Translations under genes and position numbers: made by a program | Part shown: piece after piece, positions 23,477-31,520 of the stretch | Position numbering within the stretch: position 1 is the stretch's first letter | Layout: each line of letters starts with the position of its first letter | Notes under the pieces: model-generated | What the model saw: the letters and a program-made list of their open reading frames with translations, nothing else | Told to the model about the DNA's origin: nothing | The model's database searches: none | Assembly (NCBI RefSeq): GCF_024662235.1 | Contig: NZ_CP096277.1 | Span: 1 to 64,000, forward strand | DNA: 64,000 bases | Direction: 5' to 3' | Source of the DNA: Pimelobacter simplex | Lineage (GTDB): Bacteria > Actinomycetota > Actinomycetes > Propionibacteriales > Nocardioidaceae

Positions 23477-23878
23477 ATGAGCACTCCGTCGACCATCGCC
23501 CGCGGCGACCTTCGCGCCTACGAGGAGTCGGTGCGGCTGCCCACGCCCGAGCTCGTCGAGCGGCTGCGGGACCTGCTCGGAGCCAAGCTCGTGGCCTATC
23601 TGGGCTCGGTTCAGGAGACCCGCGCCGTGCGCCAGTGGGCCGACTCGGCCGACGCGCGGACCCCGTCGACTGAGGTGGTCAACCGGCTGCGGATGGCGTA
23701 CCGGATCGCGGCTCTGCTGCGCGAGAAGGACTCGGCCGCGGTCGTCCAGACCTGGTTCCAGGGCATGAACCCGCGCCTCGACGACGTCGCGCCGGCGCGG
23801 CTGCTGCGCGAGGGCGACCTGGAGCAGGTCGGCCCCGAGGTGCTCGCGGCCGCGCGCGCATTCGCTGCGGCCGGGTGA
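23477..23878 (+). CDS. Xre/MbcA/ParS-type antitoxin
   Basis: A 133-residue protein, first gene of a toxin-antitoxin pair with the RES toxin that starts eight bases later. The middle has an HTH-like segment (LGAKLVAYLGSVQETRAVRQ, VVNRLRMAYRIAALL) and the C-terminus has the MbcA/ParS signature WFQGMNPRLDDVAPARLLREG followed by a helical end (VLAAARAF). Antitoxins of this family wrap around the RES toxin and block its active site, and they repress their own promoter. Start ATG at 23477 gives the N-terminus expected for the family; a weak GCAGG precedes it. The promoter must lie in the 153-base gap shared with the GntR gene. Confidence 0.85.
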   Translation: MSTPSTIARGDLRAYEESVRLPTPELVERLRDLLGAKLVAYLGSVQETRAVRQWADSADARTPSTEVVNRLRMAYRIAALLREKDSAAVVQTWFQGMNPRLDDVAPARLLREGDLEQVGPEVLAAARAFAAAG

Positions 23879-23885
23879 CTCGCGG

Positions 23886-24596
23886 GTGACCGAAGCACCT
23901 CAGCTGGTCGTCGTCGACGCGGCCGAGCAGGTCTGGCGCGTCGGCTTCAAGCCGGAGCCCTGGGCCTGGTCGGGTTGGGAGTGGGCCGGTGCCGATGGCA
24001 GGTTCCACGGCCGCTGGGATGACAGGCAGGGCAACTTCCGCACCATCTACGCCGGATCCACGCTCCTTGCCTGCCTGCTCGAGGTCCTGGCCGGCTTCCG
24101 GCCCGACCCGACCCTCGCGCTCGAGCTCGACGACATCGAGGAGGACGACGAGGACGCCGCGATGCACCCGACGGCCCGGGCCGGGGAGATCTCCTACTCG
24201 TGGCTCGAGCCGCGCTCGGCGGCGAGCGCGACGCTGTCGGGTCGGTTCTGCGCGGTGACGGCCGCGGAGTCGATCGCGGCCCTGCGGCCGCAGTTCGTCG
24301 CGCTTGCGCACCTGCTGACCCTGCACGACTTCGACGCGGCCGCGCTCAAGGACGGGCGGCCGCGAGCGCTCACCCAGTCGGTGGCCACCTACCTGCACGC
24401 GACCACCGACCTCAACGGCGTCACGTTCGCCTCCCGCCACGGGGACGACCTCACGCTGTGGGCAGTGTTCGAGCGAGCCGAGGACCCCGCGATCAGCCGA
24501 ACACTCGACGCGATCGAGCACCAGGCCCTCTCCCCCGAGCACCCGGACGCCCAGGAGGCCTTCCGGATCCTCGGCCTCAGGTGGTCGACCACCTGA
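23886..24596 (+). CDS. RES-domain toxin
   Basis: A 236-residue RES-family toxin. The motifs are VWRVGFKPEPW (conserved Arg near the start), GRFHGRWDDRQGNFRTIYAG, LLACLLEVLAGF (conserved Glu) and a C-terminal region with FASRHGDDLTLWAVFERA (a serine in FASRHG). RES toxins such as MbcT and ParT degrade or modify NAD+ or transfer ADP-ribose, and they stop growth when the antitoxin is lost. Start GTG at 23886. It follows the antitoxin gene closely. The family is often found on mobile elements as an addiction module. It is also the first gene of an NAD/ADP-ribose theme that recurs at 31.5-34.2 kb. Confidence 0.87.
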   Translation: MTEAPQLVVVDAAEQVWRVGFKPEPWAWSGWEWAGADGRFHGRWDDRQGNFRTIYAGSTLLACLLEVLAGFRPDPTLALELDDIEEDDEDAAMHPTARAGEISYSWLEPRSAASATLSGRFCAVTAAESIAALRPQFVALAHLLTLHDFDAAALKDGRPRALTQSVATYLHATTDLNGVTFASRHGDDLTLWAVFERAEDPAISRTLDAIEHQALSPEHPDAQEAFRILGLRWSTT

Positions 24597-24656
24597 GCCG
24601 CGCGTGCCGCCACCGTCCCGCCCCCGCGCAACGGGTCGCCATGCCACGATGCGAGC

Positions 24657-24911
24657 GTGGGAATCTTCAAGCGCAGCGAGGCCGTCCGGGCCAAGAAGAT
24701 CGGCGCACACGCGCGATATGTCGATGAGGACGTGCAGCGCGTCGACCTCAAAGTCACCAGCACCGACGGCGAGACGGCGACCATCGACCTCAGCCTCGAC
24801 CAGACGCGCCAGCTCGTCATCGACCTGACCAACGCCTACGGGGCGTGCCGGCCAGCGCTACTGGACCAGAAGCAGGTCGACCGGATCACCTCGTTCTTCG
24901 GGATGCGTTGA
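24657..24911 (+). CDS. Unrecognised small protein
   Basis: An 84-residue protein starting with GTG at 24657 (V-G-I-F-K-R-S-E-A). It is basic at the start, followed by a beta-alpha pattern (VQRVDLKVTSTDGETATIDL, DQTRQLVIDLTNAYGA). Its TGA overlaps the ATG of the next gene (TGATG). The gap of 60 bases after the RES toxin makes it a separate unit, or the third gene of the toxin-antitoxin operon. Family not recognised. Confidence 0.5.
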   Translation: MGIFKRSEAVRAKKIGAHARYVDEDVQRVDLKVTSTDGETATIDLSLDQTRQLVIDLTNAYGACRPALLDQKQVDRITSFFGMR

Positions 24912-25225
24912 TGACGCGCTACGAGTACGACGAGGAGGCCAGCGCCGCGTGGCGCATGGACGTCGTGCACGAAGTCGACGACTCCACCGCTCCCGTCTCG
25001 CTATGGGTCGACGCCATGCGTCGACTCAACACGATCAACGACCCGCTCGCCCGCAAGCTCTTGACACTCCACCGCGACTGCGGATCCGGCACCGGCGTCT
25101 GCGACTCCCTCGATGATGAACCGGACCCGATGGACCGACGCGCCAGCTGGGGGTGCGAGACCACGCAGATCATCGCCGACCACTTCGACGTCGAGTACCC
25201 GCGAGGCCGTGAGCGATCGTCGTGA
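24911..25225 (+). CDS. Unrecognised small acidic protein
   Basis: A 104-residue acidic protein. Start ATG at 24911 overlaps the stop of the previous gene. Segments YEYDEEASAAWRMDVVHEVD and LLTLHRDCGSGTGVCDS contain two cysteines, with a third in WGCETTQ. GTG of the following DUF3883 gene overlaps its end (GTGA). It is therefore part of a 24657-26720 operon with the predicted nuclease and the RNase H-like gene. No family recognised. Confidence 0.5.
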   Translation: MTRYEYDEEASAAWRMDVVHEVDDSTAPVSLWVDAMRRLNTINDPLARKLLTLHRDCGSGTGVCDSLDDEPDPMDRRASWGCETTQIIADHFDVEYPRGRERSS

Positions 25226-26013
25226 CCTCACAGGACTCCAACGCCCGGCTGGTCGAGCTGATCCGCGACGGCCTAACGCGAGCTGACGACGCCGGCCTCG
25301 CGCGCGTCCCGCTCAAGCTCTACCCGGCCGAGCAGCAAGACGAGCTCCTGACCCTCCTGCACGCCTACCTGTGGGACACCGCAGCGCCCTACGACGATGC
25401 CTGGCACCGCTCCCCGGGCAACATCATGACCCTGTGGGCGGAGTTGCTCGAGATCGGCACAGAGACGCGCCACCGCCTGATCCCGCTCCGCACCGACCTG
25501 GTCAAGCTCCTCACTGAGCGCGGCCTCGGCTACCGGACACACCCACGATCGGTGCCGGTGCTGGTCCGGGAGTACAGCGGTGTCCTCGAGCCCCCCGTTC
25601 ACCCCGGCGACCCGCGCGAGACCTCGAGCACGATCGCGGTCGGCGCGTGGGGAGCCGGCTTCGGGGACCCCGCCACGAATCGCCAGGTCGAGCTGGCCGC
25701 CGAGGACACGGTCCAACGCCACTACGAGGCAGCAGGATGGACGATCACTCGCGTCGCGCACCTCAAGTGCGGCTGGGATCTCACCGCAACGCGCCACGAC
25801 GAGGAACGCCACCTCGAGGTCAAAGGCGTCTCCAGCTCCATGCCCTCGGTGCTCCTGACCCGCAACGAGCTGCGCGCCGCTGAGACCGATCCCGACTGGT
25901 CCTTGGCCGTGGTGACCGGCGCCCTCACCGACCCCACACTTGTCGAGTACGAACGGCAGACCGTCGTGGCGGCCGCCGACCCGTCCGTCTACCGGGTCAA
26001 CCTGTCCCCGTGA
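25222..26013 (+). CDS. DUF3883-containing predicted nuclease
   Basis: A 263-residue protein. The N-terminal 130 residues are helical and unrecognised. Residues 155-245 match the DUF3883 pattern: VELAAEDTVQRHYEAAGW (the family's entry helix), then LKCGWDLTATRHDEERHLEVKG, a PD-(D/E)XK-like core with Asp and E-x-K, then SVLLTRNELRAAETDPDWSL. DUF3883 occurs in many restriction and anti-phage systems. Start GTG at 25222 overlaps the preceding stop. Being next to a RES toxin and the other nuclease genes, it is probably part of the defence-type cargo. The substrate is unknown. Confidence 0.75.
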   Translation: MTSQDSNARLVELIRDGLTRADDAGLARVPLKLYPAEQQDELLTLLHAYLWDTAAPYDDAWHRSPGNIMTLWAELLEIGTETRHRLIPLRTDLVKLLTERGLGYRTHPRSVPVLVREYSGVLEPPVHPGDPRETSSTIAVGAWGAGFGDPATNRQVELAAEDTVQRHYEAAGWTITRVAHLKCGWDLTATRHDEERHLEVKGVSSSMPSVLLTRNELRAAETDPDWSLAVVTGALTDPTLVEYERQTVVAAADPSVYRVNLSP

Positions 26014-26036
26014 CCGTGAGAAGGAACGCTGCGCTG

Positions 26037-26720
26037 ATGTCCCCACGAGTTGTCGCCGTCGACGTCGGATCCGTCCGGAGCAACTTCGCCTGGGCAGCCC
26101 TCGACCTGCCCGGCCGTCGACCGGTCGGCGAAGGAGGCAGCCACCCCGAGGGCGCGGCCCTCTCGGTCCTCGAGGCGCTCGACGCCGGCGTGCCCGTGGC
26201 GCTCGGGTTCGAGGCTCCTCTGATGGTTCCGGTCAGCCCGGTCGGGCCCGTCGACGGGTGGCGGACGTTGGGGCAGGCGCGCCAGGGCGAGACCGTCGAC
26301 GGCCGCTCGCGGCCTTGGTCAGCCGGCGCCGGCAGTGGCGCCCTGGCCACCGGGCTGGTGCAGATGGCGTGGGTGCTCGAGCGGGTCGGGTCCGGGTTCC
26401 CCGGACTGCGGTGCACCACCCGGCCCGAGCCATGGCTGGCAGGCGACGCCGAACTGTTCGTGTGGGAGGCCTTCGTGTCCGGCACCGGCAAGCCTGTGCC
26501 CGCGGGGATCACCCAGCACGCAGCTGACGCGGCCGCGGCCGCCGACACGTTCGCCGACCGTCTCGAGGACGGCTCACTGACTGCCTCTGACGTCATGTGC
26601 ACGCCGGCGTCGTCGTTCAACCTCGCCGCGGCGGCCGCAGCGTACGCCGGGTTGGCGATCGCCAGCACCGAGCTGCGCGACCAGGTGCAGGTCTACCGCA
26701 CCCGACCGGCCCTGCCGTAG
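26037..26720 (+). CDS. RNase H-fold protein of unknown function
   Basis: A 227-residue protein. It begins RVVAVDVGSVRSNFAWAALD, the first strand of an RNase H/actin-like fold with an acidic residue (DVGS), and continues with VPVALGFEAPLMVPV. An acidic residue is repeated at ELFVWEAFVSG and a helix follows with HAADAAAAADTFADRL. This looks like the DUF429-type hypothetical nucleases. I chose ATG at 26037 because AAGGAA precedes it by 11 bases; GTG at 26010 would lie inside the DUF3883 gene. The C-terminus overlaps the convergent CoiA-like gene by 28 bases. Function not established. Confidence 0.5.
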   Translation: MSPRVVAVDVGSVRSNFAWAALDLPGRRPVGEGGSHPEGAALSVLEALDAGVPVALGFEAPLMVPVSPVGPVDGWRTLGQARQGETVDGRSRPWSAGAGSGALATGLVQMAWVLERVGSGFPGLRCTTRPEPWLAGDAELFVWEAFVSGTGKPVPAGITQHAADAAAAADTFADRLEDGSLTASDVMCTPASSFNLAAAAAAYAGLAIASTELRDQVQVYRTRPALP

Positions 26721-27919
26721 GTCACCGCCGGCGGCCGCGGCTGGGCCGGGATCTCCACCTCGAACAGCACGATCCGCTGGGCGGGCCCGCACGCCCGTGC
26801 GAGGGCACGTCGCTCGGCCTCGGTGGCGACGAACAAGGTCAGGCCCCGGAATCGCGCGAGGACCTCGGCCGAGACCCTGCTGACGACCGGGCTGATCACT
26901 CCTTGCGGCATGTCGTGGACGAACAACGGCACACCCATCGCCCACTCGGGCGTCGCGTCGCGCACCCCGACATAGCCGCGGGCCTCTCGTCCGACGAGGT
27001 CGACCGCCGGCGGTGTGAGTGCTTGCTGGCGGGCGAGTTTGGCCGCGATCGCAGCCAGGTGGCGCTCGTGCTCCGCGGCCGCCAGCTCGTCGCGTTCACG
27101 CCGGCGCGCGCTGGCTTCCATCTGGACTCGTTCGGTGATGACGTGCTGTCGTGTGGTCCACACGATCCGCGCAGCTGTCGGCAGTCGCAGGAACCGGCGC
27201 ACCGCCACATGGTGAGTCCTGATCGTGCCGGCCAGAACGCCGGCGACGAAGGTCTCGAGGTTGACTGCTTCAGGGACCGGTCCCCACCAGCCGTGGCCGG
27301 GACATGGGCCGGGCGCTCCGCCATCGTTCTCGCAGCGCCGGCGCGGGCACCAGGATTCGCGGAAGACGGCGGCTCCGTTGACGACCTGGGCATCGGCGGG
27401 CCCTGGGTCGGCGGGCAGGGTGATCTGAACGGCTGGCACGGCTCCAATCCACGGGCGGTCGTGGTCGGTGACCCAGCACACCGGCACCTCGGAGGCCTGC
27501 ATCCGCGACGTGCGCTCACGTAGCTCGTCGACGGTGATCTGGGCCAGCTGCGCCTCCCAGGCCATCTTCCTGGCGCCGTCGGGGCTGGTGGCCAGCACGT
27601 CCGCGCGCCAGCCGTCGCCGGCTACCTCGAGTTCGGCGTACCAGCCGGCCTCGCGAATGGCTGAAGCCAGCTGCAGCTTGAGCAGTCGGTGGGCCATGGT
27701 CTCCCCCACCAGGGAGCAGGTTGGCGCAGCACGATCGTGGGCGAAGAACCGCAGGCCCTTGGGCGAGAGCTTGGCGTGGAGACCATGCCCGCACTCGCGG
27801 CAGGTCAGAGGCGCGCGCGGTCGCGCGCGGTGGATCGCCTCCCAGGACGTCCCCTCGCCGAGCGGGTCAACGGTTGCGTCGAGCACGCCTGCCGCGGCGT
27901 GCTGCGCCGTCAGTGGCAC
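26693..27919 (-). CDS. CoiA-like nuclease (competence protein CoiA family)
   Basis: A 408-residue protein. Start chosen at GTG 27919 (VPLTAQHAAAGVLDATVDP), because CoiA-like proteins usually begin with such a short strand. CRECGHGLHAKLSPKGLRFF is the zinc-ribbon start. ETMAHRLLKLQLASAIREAG follows, and WRADVLATSPDGARKMAWEAQ carries the nuclease Asp and E-x-Q core. RTSRMQASEVPVCWVTDHDR then completes the domain. The C-terminal half is helical and contains another Cys-rich knuckle (CPRRRCENDGG). In the family the nuclease domain processes incoming DNA in competent cells, and in mobile elements it is associated with defence. Its role here is inference. Confidence 0.75.
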   Translation of the reverse strand: MPLTAQHAAAGVLDATVDPLGEGTSWEAIHRARPRAPLTCRECGHGLHAKLSPKGLRFFAHDRAAPTCSLVGETMAHRLLKLQLASAIREAGWYAELEVAGDGWRADVLATSPDGARKMAWEAQLAQITVDELRERTSRMQASEVPVCWVTDHDRPWIGAVPAVQITLPADPGPADAQVVNGAAVFRESWCPRRRCENDGGAPGPCPGHGWWGPVPEAVNLETFVAGVLAGTIRTHHVAVRRFLRLPTAARIVWTTRQHVITERVQMEASARRRERDELAAAEHERHLAAIAAKLARQQALTPPAVDLVGREARGYVGVRDATPEWAMGVPLFVHDMPQGVISPVVSRVSAEVLARFRGLTLFVATEAERRALARACGPAQRIVLFEVEIPAQPRPPAVTYGRAGRVR

Positions 27920-27960
27920 GAGCGAACTCTGCCGCAGAGGTACGACATTTCCGGAGACGC

Positions 27961-28248
27961 TCAGGCAGAGGCTGGACTGGTGCTGCTCCAGGTGGCACCG
28001 CACGCGCCGCACGTCCGATCGAATCCTGGGTGCACACAGCCGACCCAATGCACCCAGCCCGGATCGCCCTCCATCGCCTCAGGTCCGGAGGGCATGCCGA
28101 TGACTAGGTGGGTGATGTCGCCCGACTTGCAGGTCGGGCAGATGCCGCGGGGGACGTCGTACACCTCGCGCTCGAGGTCGTCCGGGGGAAGCATCATCCG
28201 GTCAGCGTAGAAGGGCGTACCGACACTTTCTTGCCGAACTGGGCTCAC
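27961..28248 (-). CDS. Small zinc-ribbon protein
   Basis: A 95-residue protein with CPTCKSGDITHLV and CVHPGFDRTCGACGATW, i.e. four to five cysteines arranged as a zinc ribbon. Start GTG at 28248 overlaps the stop of the gene before (GTGA), with GGGGG upstream. An internal ATG at 28197 is the alternative start and would give 78 residues. It ends 41 bases before the CoiA-like gene, so the three genes 28655-26693 may be one operon. Probable DNA- or RNA-binding accessory protein. Confidence 0.55.
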   Translation of the reverse strand: MSPVRQESVGTPFYADRMMLPPDDLEREVYDVPRGICPTCKSGDITHLVIGMPSGPEAMEGDPGWVHWVGCVHPGFDRTCGACGATWSSTSPASA

Positions 28249-28655
28249 TCGTCGGCCCCCATCATGTTGAAGAAGCGGACCTGGCCCAGGGCTTGCTGCA
28301 AGGCGGTGATGAGCTCGGTGTCGCTCATGGCTGAGACGGCGGGTGCCGCCGTCTGCGAAGCGAATCCATCTCGGGTGTAGACGCCGAGGTCGTCCGCCGT
28401 TTCGGCGCATGCTCGGGCCAGACCCATCACGCTCAACGGGAACTCGTAGGCGGTCCCGATTGCCTCGTCGTTGCTCGTCATCACGACTTCGAGCGCTGTT
28501 GCATCGGCCTGGTCGTCCCAGACCTGGTCAACGCGGACCGGCCTGGCGAAGAGGAACATCAGCAACGTCTCGATGTCGCCGACATCGTCGACGTCAACCA
28601 CGTCGAGCAAGGCTTCTGGGTCGTCGACGAGAGTGGAGAATCTGGTGTCTGGCAC
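28245..28655 (-). CDS. Unrecognised acidic protein
   Basis: A 136-residue protein rich in Asp in its first half (DDPEALLDVVDVDDVGDIET) followed by VDQVWDDQADATALEVVMTS and a helical C-terminus (LITALQQALGQVRFFNMMG). A compact alpha/beta fold seems likely; no motif is recognised. Start GTG at 28655. Fifty-nine bases separate it from the nuclease at 28715-30634. The very acidic surface might mimic DNA, but that is only a speculation. Confidence 0.5.
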   Translation of the reverse strand: MPDTRFSTLVDDPEALLDVVDVDDVGDIETLLMFLFARPVRVDQVWDDQADATALEVVMTSNDEAIGTAYEFPLSVMGLARACAETADDLGVYTRDGFASQTAAPAVSAMSDTELITALQQALGQVRFFNMMGADE

Positions 28656-28714
28656 GTCGTGATCTTTCCACTCAGGTCCGACACTTTCCGTGGGCGAATG
28701 AGGTCAGCGGACCT

Positions 28715-30634
28715 TCATCCGAGGGCCCCCCAGGTCTTGACGTGGAGGGTGAGCTCAGACAGCGCCTCAGCGAGCTGGCCGGACGACGTGGTGGGGTCGA
28801 CCTTGCAGTACCGGTACACGAAATCCGGGGCGAACCGTCGCCACTCACCGGGTCCTTGAACCAGCGGGCCGAGCCGCTCGCCGAGCACGGCGGATGCGCT
28901 TTCGAACTCGGCAAAGGAGAGGTACTCCGCGTCGGCGATCGCGGCTCGCGCCGCTGCGAGCCGGTCCCCTTTACCGACCAAACCGGCGTCCTGCACCAGG
29001 ACGAACAGTCGCAATTGGCCGCCCTGGAACTGCCAGCCGACCGCGCGGTCATCGGACAGCCGGTGGGTGTAGGTGATCAAGCCCTCGGCCTTGCTGATGT
29101 CGACGACCAGCGGTAGCTGCTCGCCGAACTCGTCGGAGATCAGCTGAGCTAGCCCGGAGAATCGCATCCGCTGGATCGGGCCAAGGAAGTACTTGCTGGG
29201 AAGGCTCCCGAGCGCCTCGTTGACGGCGAAGGCGCCCTCGACGTCCTGCCGGGGGTCGACGGCATCTTTGAGCTCGACGAGCCGGCGCACAAGGACGCGG
29301 TACCGCTCGACGAGCGTCGCGTCCGTGCCGAAGTGTGTCGGGTCGAGCTGGTCGAGGGCGCGGAGCAGGTGCTCGTACGGGATCCACCGCCACGGACTGG
29401 GCAGCTCAAAGGCAGGTGCCATCAGTGACAGCAGGTAGTAGTTGGTCCCGCTGTCACCGGCCCGTCCGGGGTTGTTCGCCCACGGCAGAGGCTTTGAGCA
29501 GTAGTTGGCGAGCTGGGCCGGGTACGGCACCGAGTACAGCTTGTTCTCGACGACGAACCGGCCGCGGCCGTTGGCGCCTTCAGCGACCAGGTCGAGGTGC
29601 CTCCACTCGCGCCACACGTTCCACTCCCCTGCCGTCTCGTCGCCGGCGAAGAGACCCGCCAGCGGCGTCGAAGCACGGGGGTGCTCGGCGAGGAGGGCGG
29701 CGATGGTGTTGCTGTGAAACAGCTCCTGAGCGCCGCGCGACATGGACCACATGAGGTCGGCTTCGAACGCCTTCAACAGCGGGTTGACCAGTTCCGCAAG
29801 GCCTGGAGAGCTGGTCTCCTCCGACGTGACGGCGATGGTCCGGTGACTGCTCACGGACTCCTTGGCCGGCGTGTCGAGATCGGCAGCTCTGACGTAGCGG
29901 ACGGGATTTTGCGATCCGCTAGGGAAGATCGACGAGACGTCAGCGCCCACCCAACGGTCGCGATCCTCGGCAACGACTCCCTCGAAGCCAATGCGGTGCT
30001 CCTGGCCGGGTTCGGGGCATGGCCCCCACGTCGTGGGGAGGTAGGCCTCGCGAATGATGCCGTTAGCCACGGCGAGAGCACGGACAACCTGTTCGGCCTT
30101 CGTAGCCGACATCACCCACCAGCCGCGAGTGGCGTCGTACAGGTCAGCCGCCGAGATGTCGGGCTGCCATGACTGATTGATCCGCAGCAGGAGGATCAGG
30201 GGATCTTCCCCCGCGGCTGCCTCGGTGACGGGCTGCCCCTTCGGACCGCCACGATTCGCCGAAGCGCCGTCGTGCCCCGACGCGAGCGCGCCGACCGTCG
30301 TGTAGCGGACGGGATTCGCTGCGCCCGGCGGAAAAAGGTGGCTCACGTCTGTGCCGACCCACTGGCTCGCGTCTAGGGCGACGTCTCCATGAAAGGCAAT
30401 TCGCCCCAGGAGTTCTGGGTTGGTCGCGACCTCCCAGCGATAGGGCTCGTACGCCGCGAACACCTGGTTGTTGACGATCGCCAGGACCCGACGTACGGGC
30501 TGCACCTGGGTGGCAGACGCCTTCCACCACTTGCGTGCGAGCTCGTACAGGGCGGCGTGATCGGCGGCGAGGGCCGCCGAGTGGTCAACCTTGACCAGCA
30601 GCACTTTGTCGTCGTCGCGGAGGTGTGTCGGCAT
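28715..30634 (-). CDS. Nuclease with tandem N-terminal domains, defence candidate
   Basis: A 639-residue protein. Residues about 15-120 and 150-270 are two copies of the same domain: ELARKWWKASATQVQPVRRV in the first and LYDATRGWWVMSATKAEQVV in the second, each ending in a similar motif (VGTDVSHLFPPGAANPVRY and VGADVSSIFPSGSQNPVRY). I know this domain only from hypothetical proteins, often fused to nucleases. Residues about 290-480 carry a PD-(D/E)XK core with RHLDLVAEGANGRGRFVVEN followed by KLYSVPYPAQLANYC (Asp, Glu-Asn-Lys, Gln, Tyr). The C-terminus is helical. Start ATG at 30634. It lies among other nucleases and the ARPP/ARG cluster, so a defence role is likely though unproven. Confidence 0.65.
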   Translation of the reverse strand: MPTHLRDDDKVLLVKVDHSAALAADHAALYELARKWWKASATQVQPVRRVLAIVNNQVFAAYEPYRWEVATNPELLGRIAFHGDVALDASQWVGTDVSHLFPPGAANPVRYTTVGALASGHDGASANRGGPKGQPVTEAAAGEDPLILLLRINQSWQPDISAADLYDATRGWWVMSATKAEQVVRALAVANGIIREAYLPTTWGPCPEPGQEHRIGFEGVVAEDRDRWVGADVSSIFPSGSQNPVRYVRAADLDTPAKESVSSHRTIAVTSEETSSPGLAELVNPLLKAFEADLMWSMSRGAQELFHSNTIAALLAEHPRASTPLAGLFAGDETAGEWNVWREWRHLDLVAEGANGRGRFVVENKLYSVPYPAQLANYCSKPLPWANNPGRAGDSGTNYYLLSLMAPAFELPSPWRWIPYEHLLRALDQLDPTHFGTDATLVERYRVLVRRLVELKDAVDPRQDVEGAFAVNEALGSLPSKYFLGPIQRMRFSGLAQLISDEFGEQLPLVVDISKAEGLITYTHRLSDDRAVGWQFQGGQLRLFVLVQDAGLVGKGDRLAAARAAIADAEYLSFAEFESASAVLGERLGPLVQGPGEWRRFAPDFVYRYCKVDPTTSSGQLAEALSELTLHVKTWGALG

Positions 30635-30734
30635 CCCGGTTCCGTTCTCGTGGTGAGCGGCTGAACAGGACAAGCATGGACTGGGTGCCGTCGAACCGGG
30701 GGTCAGCCGCCTGACCCTGCCTTAGCCTTCAGCG

Positions 30735-31445
30735 ATGGAGGACCTTCAGGGCCGGGTGACTCTCAAGTACCGGGACACTGTGCGTGGACCGTGGCAGATC
30801 CCGCGCTGGGAGATTCTCTCCGTGGGTCGCACGCAGGGCTACGGCCTCCACCTCCCGAACAGCTGGGTACCGAGCAAGCTATGTCGATTCCTGCCTTGGG
30901 AGCAGGGGTGGGTCGTGCAGGTCGGACCTCGTCCGCGGATGCGGGTGCAGGACCCCTACGTGGGTGATCACATCTTCGACCGGGCTGCCCTGGTCGCGCT
31001 CCAGGAAGGCGAATGTCTGCTCTCCTTCCCCGAGCTCGACGACTTCGTCCAACTCGGTGTTGTCATCGGACCCGATGCTGGGGCGGATCTTCCCCTGGCC
31101 GGGGACGACGAGCTGGTCCGTGACGAATTCAGGTCGCGAACCCGGTACGCCGCCGGGCGCCTGAGTCTCACCCCGAACCAGCGTCTGGTCGTGGCCGCCA
31201 GCTTCGCGTACCTGATCAAGGGCGAGAAGAAGCCGGCCAACGTCGCCGCGGCGGCCGCGGCCCTCACCGGGAAGGGCGAGGCTGCGGTGGTAAAGACCCT
31301 GATCAAGGTTCGCGACCGGGTGAATGCGGAGAAGTGGGGTCCCAAGCTCGAGAGCTACGAGCAACTCGGCCATTACCTGGTGCATCTGACTCGATCCATC
31401 GGTTGGGAGGACCTTCCCAAGAACCTGCAGGGGTCAGTCGGCTGA
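30735..31445 (+). CDS. FHA-like domain protein with C-terminal HTH-like region
   Basis: A 236-residue protein. The N-terminal 100 residues have an FHA-like motif set (WEILSVGRTQGYGLHLPNSW, VPSKLCRFLPW) that resembles a phosphothreonine-binding beta sandwich. The C-terminal region (LSLTPNQRLVVAASFAYLIK, NVAAAAAALTGKGEAAVVKT) reads like an HTH or helical bundle. FHA domains recognise phosphothreonine, so it may sense a phosphorylation signal. The promoter of the divergent nuclease gene (start 30634) lies in the 100-base gap. It is followed by the ARPP gene after 75 bases and may belong to the same unit. Confidence 0.55.
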   Translation: MEDLQGRVTLKYRDTVRGPWQIPRWEILSVGRTQGYGLHLPNSWVPSKLCRFLPWEQGWVVQVGPRPRMRVQDPYVGDHIFDRAALVALQEGECLLSFPELDDFVQLGVVIGPDAGADLPLAGDDELVRDEFRSRTRYAAGRLSLTPNQRLVVAASFAYLIKGEKKPANVAAAAAALTGKGEAAVVKTLIKVRDRVNAEKWGPKLESYEQLGHYLVHLTRSIGWEDLPKNLQGSVG

Positions 31446-31520
31446 CCCCCTCCTGACGGTCGTGTCCGCCACGCTCTTCCCAGATCGCCCGACCGGCGGG
31501 CAGGAGAAGGAGGTGGCGGG

